Source: Fen-999 sp041480065 | Lineage (GTDB): Bacteria; Pseudomonadota; Gammaproteobacteria; Burkholderiales; Rhodocyclaceae | DNA length: 64,000 nt | Assembly (NCBI GenBank): GCA_041480065.1 | Contig: JBGOZF010000016.1 | Location: 10,095 to 74,094, forward strand | Reading direction: 5' to 3' | Shown: one piece after another, positions 26,081-35,490 of the stretch | How the letters are laid out: each line of letters begins with the position of its first letter | Numbering within the stretch: the first letter of the stretch is position 1 | Made by a program: the position numbers and the translations under genes | The notes under the pieces: model-generated | The model's database searches: none | Told to the model about the DNA's origin: nothing | Seen by the model: the letters and a program-made list of their open reading frames with translations, nothing else

Positions 26081-27202
26081 TCACTTGCGTGCCAGCTTCA
26101 CTTCGGCGGGTTGCACCACATCGCCCATCTGGTTGCCCCAGGAATTGCGCTCGTAGGTGATCACACCCGCGATCTCGACGTCCGAGAGCTGCGTCGAGAA
26201 GGCGGGCATGGCGGTACCGGGCTTGCCGTTCATGACCCGCTCCATATGCGCGGCGACGGGGCCGTTGGCGATCGGGCTGCCCTTGAGCGCCGGGAACACG
26301 CCCGGGATGCCGAGGCCGGTGGCCTGGTGGCAGGCGGCGCAGATGCGTCCGAACACCTCTTCGCCCTTGGCGTACAGTTCGTCGCGGCTCCAGACACGGG
26401 CGGCACCGGCAGTCTCTTGTGCCTGTTTCGTCTGCATCTGTTTCAGCCAGGTCTGGTAGTCCGGCTCGTTCATGGCGACCAGGACGATGGGCATGAAGCC
26501 GTGGCCGACGCCGCACAACTCGGTGCATTGACCGCGGTAGGTGCCGGGCGTGTCGACCCGGGCCCAGATCTCGTTGACGAAACCGGGTATCGCGTCCTTC
26601 TTGAAGCCCAGCGCCGGAACCCACCAGGAGTGGATGACGTCGGTGGCCGTGGTGAGGAAGCGGATCTTCTTCCCGACCGGCACCACCAGCGGGTTGTCGA
26701 CCTTGAGCAGGTAGTGGTCGACCGAAACCGGATCGATGCCCGAGCCACGCTTGCTCGCCTCGGCGCTCTTCGGGTCGAGACTGCTGAAGAAGCCGATGCC
26801 GGCGTCCATGTAGTCGTAGCGCCAGCGCCATTGCTGGCCGGTGATCTTGATCGTGAGGTCGGCGTTGCCGGTGTCGTTCATGGCCACCAGTGCCTCGGTC
26901 GCGGGAACGGCCATTGCGATCAGGACCAGGAAAGGCAGCACGATCCACACGATTTCGAGGCGCAGGTTCTCGTGGAACGTCGCCGCCACAACGCCGCGGG
27001 ACTTTCGATGGCGGATCACCGCCCAGAACAGCGCACCGAAGACGATGACACCGATGCCGACGCAAATCCAGAACGCCAGCATGTGCAGGCCATAGGCGGT
27101 GCGGCTGATCGAGGTCACGCCAACCGGCAGGTTGAGCGCCCAGTCCGCCAGGGCCGGGGTTGCGGGCGCGATGGCCAGGGTCGGAATCAGTTGCCGATTC
27201 AT
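26081..27202 (-). CDS. ctaC: Cytochrome c oxidase subunit II with fused cytochrome c domain
   Basis: A 373-residue protein. It has a short signal, two membrane helices (~40-62 and ~84-103), then a CuA cupredoxin domain with ligands H191, C226, E228, C230, H234 and M237 (CTELCGVGHGFM). A class I cytochrome c domain follows, with CAACH at 288-292 and a distal Met in GTAMPAF near 340. The fused cytochrome makes this a caa3-like subunit II that can accept electrons from soluble cytochrome c. It is the first structural gene of the oxidase operon, 28 bases behind the DUF2244 gene. Confidence 0.96.
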   Translation of the reverse strand: MNRQLIPTLAIAPATPALADWALNLPVGVTSISRTAYGLHMLAFWICVGIGVIVFGALFWAVIRHRKSRGVVAATFHENLRLEIVWIVLPFLVLIAMAVPATEALVAMNDTGNADLTIKITGQQWRWRYDYMDAGIGFFSSLDPKSAEASKRGSGIDPVSVDHYLLKVDNPLVVPVGKKIRFLTTATDVIHSWWVPALGFKKDAIPGFVNEIWARVDTPGTYRGQCTELCGVGHGFMPIVLVAMNEPDYQTWLKQMQTKQAQETAGAARVWSRDELYAKGEEVFGRICAACHQATGLGIPGVFPALKGSPIANGPVAAHMERVMNGKPGTAMPAFSTQLSDVEIAGVITYERNSWGNQMGDVVQPAEVKLARK

Positions 27203-27230
27203 GACTTGTGGCCGATCGCGTCGATACTGG

Positions 27231-27740
27231 TCAGCCGGTGGCGCAGGGGGTGAACGAGCGACCCGGCCCCATCAGCTGCCGCAAGCGGATTGCCAGTTCA
27301 TGCCGCTCCTCGTCGTCGAGAAACGCGCCGATTTCGACTTGTTTGCCATGCGAGCGGATGAACAGGCGGCTCAAGTCGGGCATGGGGGCGAGCGGTTCGT
27401 GGAGTACGACCTGGGCCCAGCCGCGCTGGAACTCATAGTGTTCCTTCGTCCGCAACTGGTGCTTTTCGACGGCGACGGTTTCACCTGAAATCGAAACCAC
27501 CTCTTCGATCTGGGTGCGCCGATAGCCCGACCGCATACCCATGCCGACCGCGGCCACCACCAGCAGGGATAGGGGCATCACCTGCCACGCGCCGAGAAGC
27601 ACGCAAACGCCGGCTACCGCCAGGATGCCACCGGTGACGAGGCTGAAGATCACTACTGATACCCGCCGCGAGGTGGGTGCGTAGGGACTGAGGATCAGCC
27701 GGCCGCCTTCACCGGCAAGGTTTCCGACTGCGGTTACCAT
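27231..27740 (-). CDS. DUF2244 family membrane protein
   Basis: A 169-residue protein with two membrane helices near residues 30-70 and a cytoplasmic C-terminal domain that includes EFQRGWAQVVLHEP. This is the DUF2244 pattern, a family often next to cytochrome oxidase genes; its role is unknown. The ATG at 27740 is preferred because GGAG lies 8 bases upstream; the GTG at 27752 would place that site inside the gene. It probably opens the oxidase operon. Confidence 0.85.
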   Translation of the reverse strand: MVTAVGNLAGEGGRLILSPYAPTSRRVSVVIFSLVTGGILAVAGVCVLLGAWQVMPLSLLVVAAVGMGMRSGYRRTQIEEVVSISGETVAVEKHQLRTKEHYEFQRGWAQVVLHEPLAPMPDLSRLFIRSHGKQVEIGAFLDDEERHELAIRLRQLMGPGRSFTPCATG

Positions 27741-27983
27741 GTTCTTCTCCACGCAGCCGGCTGGACGCCGTGCGCGACCGCGACGAGATGGACCTCTGAT
27801 GCCGGAGGCATGATTTGCGCTTCATACCCGGCGTCCTTCCTGCGCACCATTCGTTCTTAGAATAGCGATGCTTGCAGGCGGTTCCTATAACCGGAAACCC
27901 GTACTTCGACTACCCGTATCCCCGCATTTCGTTGGAGATGTCAGTGGGGTCTCTGGCGGCTGCGAACGTTGGCAGGGGTGGGA

Positions 27984-29390
27984 TCACTTACGTTTGCGCG
28001 GGGCCGTTAGGACGTCCGGGCGCAGGATCGAGTCGAGCGTGGCCTGGTCGAGCAGGCCCATTTCCAGCACGAGGTCCGAGACGCTGCGCCCCGTGCGCAA
28101 AGCCTCGCGTGCCACCTTGGTCGCGTTCTCGTAGCCGATGTAGGGATTCAAGGCGGTGGCCAGCCCCGCCGACTGGCGAACCCGCTCGGCCAGCAGTTCG
28201 CGGTTGGCAGTGATACCGGCGACGCAATTGGCGGCCAGCGTGCGACAGCCAGCCTTCAGATGCTCGAGGCTCTTGAACAGGCTGTGGCCGATGATGGGCT
28301 CGAAGGCATTGAGTTGCAGTTGGCCGCCTTCCGAGGCCATGGTGATGGTGACGTCGTTGCCAATCACCTCGAAGGCGATCTGGTTCACCACTTCCGGGAT
28401 GATGGGGTTCACCTTTCCGGGCATGATGGAACTGCCGGCAGCTCGCTCGGGCAGGTTGATTTCGTTGAGGCCGCCTTGCGGGCCGGAAGACAGCAGGCGC
28501 AGATCGTTGCAGGTCTTCGACAGCTTGGCGGCGATGCGCTTCAACACGCCGGAGAGCTGGACGAAGGCACCGGTGTCCTGGGTGGCCTCGATCATGTTCG
28601 CGGCCGGTTCCAGCGGCAGGTTGGCCAGCGACGACAAGTGGCTGATGGCGAGCCTGGCGTAGCCGACATCGGTGTTGATGCCGGTGCCGATGGCGGTGGC
28701 CCCCAGGTTGACCTCGCGGATCAGCGCCATTGCTTCGGCGAGCCGCGATTCGTCTTCGCCGAGCATGACCGCATAGGTGGAGAACTCCTGGCCGAGCGTC
28801 ATCGGCACGGCGTCCTGGAGCTGGGTGCGGCCGATCTTGAGGATGTCGCGGAATTCCTCGGCCTTGGCGGCGAACGCGCGCTGCAGGTCGGCCATCGCGG
28901 CCAGCAGGCCCTGGATGCCGAAACACGCGGCTACGCGCAACGCTGTCGGATAGACGTCGTTGGTGCTCTGCGACATGTTGACGTGATTGATCGGGTGCAG
29001 GGCGACGTAGTCGCCGCGGGCTCGTCCCATCAGTTCGAGCGCCCGGTTGGCGATGACCTCGTTGGCGTTCATGTTGGTCGAGGTGCCGGCGCCGCCCTGG
29101 ATGACGTCGACCACGAACTGGTCGTGCAGCGCGCCGCCGATGATTTCCCGACATGCGGCGGCGATGACCTGGAAGCGGGCGTCGTCGAGTTCGCCAAGCT
29201 CGAAATTGGCGTGCGCGGCGGCAAGCTTGACCAGGGCCAGAGCCTTCACAAGATCGGGATAGGTGCCGATCGCCTTGCCGGTGATGGGGAAGTTCTCCAG
29301 CGCGCGCAGACTGTGGATGCCCCAATAGGCATCGGCTGGCACCTCTCGTTCGCCGAGCAGGTCGTGTTCCAGGCGGGTGGCGGATTTCAT
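27984..29390 (-). CDS. aspA: Aspartate ammonia-lyase
   Basis: A 468-residue fumarase/aspartase-superfamily enzyme that converts L-aspartate to fumarate and ammonia. The superfamily signature GSSIMPGKVNP lies near 319-329, with NMNANEVIANRA (~106) and HPINHVNMSQSTNDV (~132-146) upstream; the N-terminus TRLEHDLLGEREVPADAYWGI also fits the aspartase group. It was started at 29390, where the ATG overlaps the stop of the ABC exporter gene (ATGA); a longer frame would run inside that gene. With GltIJKL it could form an aspartate uptake and catabolism route. Fumarase class II is the main alternative, but the sequence favours aspartase. Confidence 0.9.
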   Translation of the reverse strand: MKSATRLEHDLLGEREVPADAYWGIHSLRALENFPITGKAIGTYPDLVKALALVKLAAAHANFELGELDDARFQVIAAACREIIGGALHDQFVVDVIQGGAGTSTNMNANEVIANRALELMGRARGDYVALHPINHVNMSQSTNDVYPTALRVAACFGIQGLLAAMADLQRAFAAKAEEFRDILKIGRTQLQDAVPMTLGQEFSTYAVMLGEDESRLAEAMALIREVNLGATAIGTGINTDVGYARLAISHLSSLANLPLEPAANMIEATQDTGAFVQLSGVLKRIAAKLSKTCNDLRLLSSGPQGGLNEINLPERAAGSSIMPGKVNPIIPEVVNQIAFEVIGNDVTITMASEGGQLQLNAFEPIIGHSLFKSLEHLKAGCRTLAANCVAGITANRELLAERVRQSAGLATALNPYIGYENATKVAREALRTGRSVSDLVLEMGLLDQATLDSILRPDVLTAPRKRK

Positions 29391-31222
29391 GGTGCGAGGG
29401 TGGTGGCCGGCGATGTCTCGATCGCGTCTTCCTGCTGCTGCTGCAAAGCCCACATCTGGGCGTAGGCGCCGTCACGCTCCAGCAGTTCCCGGTGGGTGCC
29501 GCGTTCGACGATGCGGCCGTTGTCGAGGACCAGGATCTCGTCGGCGTTCATGACGGTGGACAGCCGGTGGGCGATGACCAGGGTGGTGCGGCCGATGGCA
29601 GCCTGTTCGAGTTCGGCCTGGATGGCCTTTTCGGTCTTCGAGTCGAGCGCCGAGGTGGCTTCGTCGAAAATGAGGATAGGTGGATTCTTCAGCAGCGCCC
29701 GGGCGATGGCGACGCGCTGCTTCTCGCCGCCGGAGAGCTTGAGTCCGCGCTCGCCGACGCGGGTTTCGTAGCCGTCGGGCAGCCGCTCGACGAACTCGTG
29801 CAGGTGGGCGGCCTTGGCGGCGGCGATCACCTCGTCGCGGCTCGCCTCCTGCCGGCCGTACTGGATGTTGTAGAACAGCGAGTCGTTGAAGAGTACGGTG
29901 TCCTGGGGCACGATACCGATGGCGGCGCGCAAGGACGCCTGGGTCAGCTTGCGGATGTCGCTGCCGTTGATGCGGATCGCGCCGCCGCGCACGTCGTAGA
30001 AGCGGTACAACAGCCGCGCGAGCGTGCTCTTGCCGGAGCCCGAGTGGCCGACCACGGCCACGGTCCGGCCTTCGGGAATCGTGAAGTCGACGTCGAACAG
30101 GATCTGTCGGTTCGCCTCATAGGCGAAGCTCACATGCTCGAAGCCGACGGTGCATGGGCCGGGGGGCAGGGCGAGGGCATCAGGCGCATCCTGCACCTCG
30201 CGGTTCTGGTTCATCAATTGGAACATGCGTTCGATGTCAGTCAGCGACTGGCGGATCTCGCGGTAGAGGACGCCGAGGTGGTTCAGCGGCATGTACAACT
30301 GGATCAGGAAGGCATTGACGAGGACGATGTCGCCGACGGTCATGGTGGCATCGGCGACGCCGACGGCGGCCCGCCACATCATCAGCGATACGGCGGCGGC
30401 GATGATCAGCGCCTGGCCCAGGTTGAGGTAGGACAGCGAAACCATGGTGCGGACCTGGGCTGTCTCCCACTTCTTCATCTGCTCGTCGTAGCGCGCCAGC
30501 TCCCAGCGCTCGTTGTTGAAGTACTTGACGGTTTCGTAGTTGAGCAGGCTGTCGATGGCGCGCGAGTTGGCCGCCGAGTCGAGTTCGTTGGCTTCGCGCC
30601 GGATATGGGTGCGCCAGTTCGTGACGGTGACGGTGAAGGTCACGTACAGGACCAGGGTGACGAAGGTGATGAGGGCGAAGGCGCCCTGGTAGCGCGCGAT
30701 CAGGATGCCCAGGACCAGGGCGATTTCCAGCAGCGTCGGCAGGATGGAGTAGATGGTGTAGCTGATCAGGCTGCTGACCGAACGGGTGCCGCGCTCGATG
30801 TCGCGGGTCAGGCCGCCGGTCTGGCGCTCGAGGTGAAAGCGCAGCGAGAGGGCGTGGAGATGCTCGAAGACCTTGAGGGCGATGGTGCGCTGGGCACGCT
30901 GGGTCACCTTGGCGAAGATGATTTCGCGCAGTTCGGTGAACAACGCCGTCGAGAACCGCAACAGACCATAGGCGCCGAGCAGGCCGATGGGAACCAGCAG
31001 CAGTTCCTGCTCCTTGGGCACCGAGAGGGCATCGACGATGTGTTTGAAAATGATCGGCACCGCGACGTTGGTCAGCTTGGCGGTGACCAGGCAGGAGAGG
31101 GCGAAAAAGACCCGCCACTTCCATTGCAGGAGATATGGCAGCAGGGTCTTGATGGTCTGCCAATCCCGGCGGTGAGCAGGCTCGGGGCTGGGCAGGGCGG
31201 CGGCGGCGTGAAATCCTCTCAT
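29387..31222 (-). CDS. Atm1/HMT-type ABC exporter (fused membrane and ATPase domains)
   Basis: A 611-residue half-transporter. Six helices lie in ~30-330, and the NBD in ~370-600 has Walker A GHSGSGKST, signature LSGGEKQR and Walker B ILIFDEATSALD. The coupling region reads SLLNYETVKYFNNE, typical of the Atm1/HMT1 group that exports glutathione-linked sulfur or metal compounds. It acts as a homodimer in the inner membrane. The gene is coupled to aspA by an ATGA overlap, an unusual partner. It is divergent from the thioesterase gene. Confidence 0.9.
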   Translation of the reverse strand: MRGFHAAAALPSPEPAHRRDWQTIKTLLPYLLQWKWRVFFALSCLVTAKLTNVAVPIIFKHIVDALSVPKEQELLLVPIGLLGAYGLLRFSTALFTELREIIFAKVTQRAQRTIALKVFEHLHALSLRFHLERQTGGLTRDIERGTRSVSSLISYTIYSILPTLLEIALVLGILIARYQGAFALITFVTLVLYVTFTVTVTNWRTHIRREANELDSAANSRAIDSLLNYETVKYFNNERWELARYDEQMKKWETAQVRTMVSLSYLNLGQALIIAAAVSLMMWRAAVGVADATMTVGDIVLVNAFLIQLYMPLNHLGVLYREIRQSLTDIERMFQLMNQNREVQDAPDALALPPGPCTVGFEHVSFAYEANRQILFDVDFTIPEGRTVAVVGHSGSGKSTLARLLYRFYDVRGGAIRINGSDIRKLTQASLRAAIGIVPQDTVLFNDSLFYNIQYGRQEASRDEVIAAAKAAHLHEFVERLPDGYETRVGERGLKLSGGEKQRVAIARALLKNPPILIFDEATSALDSKTEKAIQAELEQAAIGRTTLVIAHRLSTVMNADEILVLDNGRIVERGTHRELLERDGAYAQMWALQQQQEDAIETSPATTLAP

Positions 31223-31310
31223 GCTTCGATTTTACCCGCTGTTGACAGCCGACCCTCGAGCATTCAAGGTGCCGAGCTTGATGCCGCCAAGGAATATGAA
31301 AGGAATCGCC

Positions 31311-31709
31311 ATGACGGAAGTACCCGTACGCCTGCCCGAGGGGCAGCCGGCCCTGCGCGTGGTGCCGATGCCGGCCGACGTCAACCCGGCCGGCGACATC
31401 TTCGGCGGCTGGGTGATGGCCCAGGTCGATATCGCCGGCGGCACCGTGGCGATGCGCCGGGCACGCGGCCGCGTCGCCACGGTGGCGGTGAACTCCTTCC
31501 AGTTCAAGCAGCCGGTCTCGGTCGGCGATGTGGTCTCCTTCTATGTTGAAGTCATGCGCGTCGGCCGCACCTCGATCACCGTCGATGTCGCGGTATTTGC
31601 CGAGCGCAATCCGGCGGCGCCGGTGGTGGTCAAGGTGACCGAGGCGATCCTGACCTACGTGGCGCTCGATGCCGCCGGCGCCAAGCGCGAGATCCCGCCC
31701 GAGGCGTAA
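31311..31709 (+). CDS. YciA-like acyl-CoA thioesterase
   Basis: A 132-residue hotdog-fold thioesterase, the same length as E. coli YciA. Family segments are ADVNPAGDIFGGWVMAQVDIAG (~23-44) and SFQFKQPVSVGDVVSFY (~65-81). Such enzymes hydrolyse short and medium acyl-CoAs in the cytoplasm. The ATG at 31311 has AAAGGA about 7 bases upstream; an ATG at 31296 leaves too little room for its ribosome site. It is divergent from the ABC exporter. Confidence 0.88.
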   Translation: MTEVPVRLPEGQPALRVVPMPADVNPAGDIFGGWVMAQVDIAGGTVAMRRARGRVATVAVNSFQFKQPVSVGDVVSFYVEVMRVGRTSITVDVAVFAERNPAAPVVVKVTEAILTYVALDAAGAKREIPPEA

Positions 31710-31762
31710 GAATTGATGCGCGCGAACGGGTATGATCGGCACATGAGGAATCGGTCGGCGAC

Positions 31763-31999
31763 GTGAGCAAGCTTCTCTTCTTCGTATTGATTGCGGTGGC
31801 GGTTTATCTGCTGCTGCGGCGGCCGTCGCGGCGCAGCGCCGACGAGGAGACGCGCGCCACCCCGGCGCCGGAGCCGATGGTGGCCTGCGCGCGTTGTGGC
31901 CTGCACGTGCCGAGAAGCGAGAGCGTCGAAACGGCCGGCCGCCATTACTGCTGCCAGGAGCACCGGCGTCTTGACGCAGGCGATTCCAACCGCGGCTGA
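31763..31999 (+). CDS. PP0621 family protein
   Basis: A 78-residue protein with one N-terminal membrane helix (~4-18), a disordered linker and a small Cys cluster: CARCGLHVPRSE at ~42-53 and HYCCQEHRR at ~65-73. This looks like a zinc site and is the pattern of the PP0621 family, usually found directly before pilS. It starts with GTG. Its end overlaps the proposed pilS start by 29 bases, so the two are likely coupled. The function is unknown. Confidence 0.85.
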   Translation: MSKLLFFVLIAVAVYLLLRRPSRRSADEETRATPAPEPMVACARCGLHVPRSESVETAGRHYCCQEHRRLDAGDSNRG

Positions 32000-33575
32000 A
32001 CTGCTGCGCCCCGGCCCGGCGATGCCGGCCGAGGTGACGGAGACCTTCTGGCGCTCGCTGCGCTACTTCTCGCTTTACCGGGTCGTGGTCGCCGCGGTAT
32101 TCGTTCTGGCGTTCGTGTTGACCGATGGCGCCGGCAAGCTTGGCTCGCAGAGCAGTTCGACGTTCGCCCTGGCCGCCTCGTTCTACCTCTTTGCCGCCAT
32201 CGGTTTCCTGTTCGTCCTGGCGCACTGGCAGCGCGCCTTCAATCTGCAACTGACGGCGCAGGTGGCCTGCGACATCGCGGCACTGGGTGTGATCATGTAC
32301 GCCAGCGGCGGGGCCAAGAGCGGCGTCGCCATCATGCTGGTGATCGTGGTCGCGGCGGCGGGCCTGGTCGGCCAGGGGCGCCTGACGCTCTTTTACGCGG
32401 CCCTGGCGACCCTCGTCGTGCTCGGCGAACAAACCCTGCGCCTGATCAACTTCGATGCCCAGTCGGAGGACTTCCTGCGTACGGGGCTGACCTGCATCGG
32501 CTTCTTCGCGGCTGCCGCGATCGCCCAGTTGCTGTCGCGCCGGGTGGTCGCCAACGAGCTGCTCGCCCGCCAGCGCGGCCTCGAACTGGCCGACCAGATC
32601 CGCGTCAACCAGCAGGTCGTGCGCGACATGGACGACGGCATCCTGGTCGTCGATGGTGCCGACCGAATCACCCTGCACAATCCGCAAGCAGCCGCACTGC
32701 TGATGGCGCCGCTGGGTGCAAATGCACAACTTGCGAGCGCTTCCCCGGCGCTGGCGGAATGCCTGGCGCGGCAACGGAGCGGCCGGGCGGGCGCCGACGT
32801 TCTGCAGATAAGCGCCGGCGGGCGGCAACTGCTGGCGCGCTTCGTGCCGCCCGAAGATGCGGGCAAGACGCTGATCTACCTTCAGGACCTCGGCCGGGTC
32901 CAGGCCCAGGCCCAGCAGATCAAGCTGGCCGCACTCGGCCGCCTGACCGCCAACATCGCCCACGAAATCCGCAACCCGCTGGCGGCCATCAGCCATGCCG
33001 CCGAACTGCTGGCTGAAGAGCAGCGCGCGGAAATGCGCAGCCGCCTGATCCGCATCATCGGCGACAACGGCGCCAGGCTGAATCGCCTGGTGGGTGAGAT
33101 CCTCGAGCTCGGGCGGCGCGATCGCGCCCTGCCGGAGACGATCCACGCCAGCGGATTCCTGCGCCAGTTCGTCGGGGAGTATTCTTTGCACGATTCCGGC
33201 GCGCGCGCGCGGATTCGATTGGCGGGCGAAGACCAGGGTTCAGTGTCTTTCGACCGCACCCATCTTCATCGGGTGTTGGAGAACCTGGTCACGAACGCCC
33301 TGCGCTATGCCAGCGCGGCCCCGGGTGCGGTGTGCATCAAAGCAGTGTCGGCCGGTCCGGCCAAGGTCGAACTGCATGTGATCGACGATGGTCCGGGCAT
33401 ACCGCAGGCTGAGCGCGGCAAGGTGTTCGAGCCGTTTTTCACCACCCACAGCAGCGGTACCGGCCTGGGGCTCTACATTGCCAAGGAATTGTGCGAGGCC
33501 AACGGCGCCACCCTCGAATTGCTTGATTCGCCGACGGGAGCGCACTTCCGCATCATTGCCAAGAGGGACGCATGA
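31971..33575 (+). CDS. pilS: Sensor histidine kinase PilS
   Basis: A ~534-residue sensor kinase. Six membrane helices lie in ~30-190, then a PAS domain (~205-310). The HisKA H-box is ANIAHEIRNPLAAISHA (~325-340) and the ATPase domain has N (LVTNALRYAS), G1 (DDGPGIP) and G2 (GTGLGLYIAKEL) boxes. With PilR it forms the two-component system that controls pilin transcription. The start is uncertain: TTG 31971 has AGGAG at 31956-31960 and overlaps PP0621; ATG 32022 has no ribosome site. The stop overlaps the pilR start (ATGA). Confidence 0.9.
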   Translation: MTQAIPTAAELLRPGPAMPAEVTETFWRSLRYFSLYRVVVAAVFVLAFVLTDGAGKLGSQSSSTFALAASFYLFAAIGFLFVLAHWQRAFNLQLTAQVACDIAALGVIMYASGGAKSGVAIMLVIVVAAAGLVGQGRLTLFYAALATLVVLGEQTLRLINFDAQSEDFLRTGLTCIGFFAAAAIAQLLSRRVVANELLARQRGLELADQIRVNQQVVRDMDDGILVVDGADRITLHNPQAAALLMAPLGANAQLASASPALAECLARQRSGRAGADVLQISAGGRQLLARFVPPEDAGKTLIYLQDLGRVQAQAQQIKLAALGRLTANIAHEIRNPLAAISHAAELLAEEQRAEMRSRLIRIIGDNGARLNRLVGEILELGRRDRALPETIHASGFLRQFVGEYSLHDSGARARIRLAGEDQGSVSFDRTHLHRVLENLVTNALRYASAAPGAVCIKAVSAGPAKVELHVIDDGPGIPQAERGKVFEPFFTTHSSGTGLGLYIAKELCEANGATLELLDSPTGAHFRIIAKRDA

Positions 33576-34936
33576 CGACCAGGAACGAACGCCGAAGCCG
33601 AAGCGAGATGAAACGGGTGCTCGTTGTCGATGACGAAGCGGATATCCGCGAACTGCTGGACCTGACCCTGGTGCGCATGGGCCTGGCGGCCGATTGCGCC
33701 GGTTCGGTGGCCGAAGCCACCGCATTCCTGGAATCCAATACCTACTGCCTGTGCCTCACCGACATGCGCCTGCCCGACGGCGAGGGCCTGGCGCTGGTGC
33801 GGCTGATCGGCGAGCGGCACCCCGAGATGCCGGTGGCGGTCATTACCGCCCATGGCAGCATGGAAAATGCGGTGCTGGCCCTCAAGGCCGGCGCTTTCGA
33901 CTACCTGTCCAAGCCGGTCTCGCTCGAACAACTGCGGGCGCTGGTGAAATCGGCCATCGACCTGCCGGCCAAGGAAGAGTTCCACGAGCCGGGCGGGCCG
34001 GAGCTCCTGGGCGAATCGCCGGCCATGACGCAGGTGCGCGGCCTGATCGAGCGCGTGGCGCGCAGCCAGGCGCCGGTCTACATCACCGGCGAATCCGGCA
34101 GCGGCAAGGAGCTGGCCGCGCGGATGATCCACAAGCTCGGCCCGCGCGCGGCGGCGCCGTTCGTTCCCGTCAATTGCGGCGCCATCCCCGAGACCCTGAT
34201 GGAAAGCGAGTTCTTCGGCTACCGCAAGGGGGCCTTCACCGGCGCCGACAACGACCGCGAGGGCTTCTTCCAGGTCGCCCACGGCGGCACCCTGTTCCTC
34301 GACGAAGTCGCCGATCTGCCGCTGGCCATGCAGGTGAAGCTGCTGCGCGCGATCCAGGAGAAGCGGGTGCGCAAGGTCGGCGCCACGGCCGAGGAACCCC
34401 TCGACGTGCGCATCATCAGCGCCACCCATCAGGACCTCAAGGCGATGGTCGACCAGGGCCGCTTCCGCCAGGATTTGTTCTACCGCCTGAACGTCATCGA
34501 GATCCGCATGCCGCCGCTGTGCGAGTGCCGCGAGGACATCCCGCTGCTGGCCGGCCGCATCCTCGAACGACTCTCGGCCGATCGTCCGGCGCCGACGTTG
34601 ACCCCGGCGGCGCTGGCGACGTTGCAGGAATATCCGTTCCCGGGCAACGTGCGCGAACTCGAGAATATTCTGGAGCGCTCGCTGGCCCTGCTGGTGGGGG
34701 ACACCATCGGCGCCGGCGATCTCAACCTGGCGCCGGCCGTCGCGGCGACGACGGACTTCGAGGTGGCCCAGGCCGGCGAACTGCCGCTCCAGGATCGCCT
34801 CGACCAAGTGGAGAAGCAGGCGATTCTCGACGCCCTCAACAAGACCCGCTTCAACCGCACGGCCGCCGCCCGCCTGCTCGGCGTCACCTTCCGTTCGTTG
34901 CGCTACCGCATGCAGCGGCTGGGACTCAAGGACTGA
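33572..34936 (+). CDS. pilR: Sigma-54-dependent response regulator PilR
   Basis: A 454-residue NtrC-type regulator. The receiver domain (~14-130) has phospho-acceptor D64 in CLTDMRLPDG. The AAA+ domain (~147-370) has Walker A GESGSGKE (~174-181), the sigma-54-contacting loop GAFTGA (~219-224) and Walker B GGTLFLDEV. A Fis-type helix-turn-helix closes the protein (~420-452, ARLLGVTFRSLRYRM). It activates sigma-54 promoters, classically pilA. It overlaps pilS by ATGA and ampD by one base. A second in-frame ATG at residue 13 (MKRVLVVDDE) could also be the start. Confidence 0.93.
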   Translation: MTTRNERRSRSEMKRVLVVDDEADIRELLDLTLVRMGLAADCAGSVAEATAFLESNTYCLCLTDMRLPDGEGLALVRLIGERHPEMPVAVITAHGSMENAVLALKAGAFDYLSKPVSLEQLRALVKSAIDLPAKEEFHEPGGPELLGESPAMTQVRGLIERVARSQAPVYITGESGSGKELAARMIHKLGPRAAAPFVPVNCGAIPETLMESEFFGYRKGAFTGADNDREGFFQVAHGGTLFLDEVADLPLAMQVKLLRAIQEKRVRKVGATAEEPLDVRIISATHQDLKAMVDQGRFRQDLFYRLNVIEIRMPPLCECREDIPLLAGRILERLSADRPAPTLTPAALATLQEYPFPGNVRELENILERSLALLVGDTIGAGDLNLAPAVAATTDFEVAQAGELPLQDRLDQVEKQAILDALNKTRFNRTAAARLLGVTFRSLRYRMQRLGLKD

Positions 34937-35490
34937 TGACGTCGTTCGCTGCGCGGCTGACCGCCGATGGCCTGCTGCCCGGCGCGCCGTTCGTTGCCTC
35001 GCCGAACCAGGATGAACGACCGGCCGACGCGGCGGTGACGCTTGTGGTCGTGCACGCCATCAGCCTGCCGCCAGGGCAGTTCGGCGGCGACGGGGTCGAG
35101 CGGCTATTTACCAACCGCCTCGATCCGGCGGCACATCCCTACTACGAGAACATCCGTTCGCTGCGGGTTTCGGCCCACTTCTTCATCCGCCGCGGTGGCG
35201 AGTTGACTCAGTTCGTTGCCTGCACCCGGCGGGCGTGGCATGCCGGCGTTTCCGAATGGCGGGGGCGCCAACGCTGCAACGATTATTCGATCGGCATCGA
35301 GCTCGAGGGCTGTGACGAGCGTCCTTTCGAGGATGTCCAGTACGCCGTTCTCGCCCGTGTGATCAGGGTCTTGCGCCACAGCTATGCGATCGAAGACATC
35401 GTCGGTCACGCCGACATCGCGCCCGGCCGCAAGACCGACCCGGGTCCCTGCTTCGACTGGCCGCGCTTGCGAAAACTGCTGCCGCGCTGA
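34936..35490 (+). CDS. ampD: 1,6-anhydro-N-acetylmuramyl-L-alanine amidase AmpD
   Basis: A 184-residue cytoplasmic zinc amidase that cleaves 1,6-anhydroMurNAc from the peptide during wall recycling. Zinc ligands are H40 (VVVHAISLP), H158 and D168 (GHADIAPGRKTDPGP). The catalytic Glu lies in CNDYSIGIELEG. The ATG at 34936 overlaps the pilR stop (TGATG), so it is coupled to pilR; this neighbourhood is common in betaproteobacteria. Loss of AmpD in other species raises AmpC beta-lactamase, but no ampC is visible here. Confidence 0.93.
   Translation: MTSFAARLTADGLLPGAPFVASPNQDERPADAAVTLVVVHAISLPPGQFGGDGVERLFTNRLDPAAHPYYENIRSLRVSAHFFIRRGGELTQFVACTRRAWHAGVSEWRGRQRCNDYSIGIELEGCDERPFEDVQYAVLARVIRVLRHSYAIEDIVGHADIAPGRKTDPGPCFDWPRLRKLLPR

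Noticed and set aside
31239..31267. TTGACA at 31239 as a promoter for the thioesterase gene
   Set aside because: No acceptable -10 box occurs at 16-18 bases downstream.
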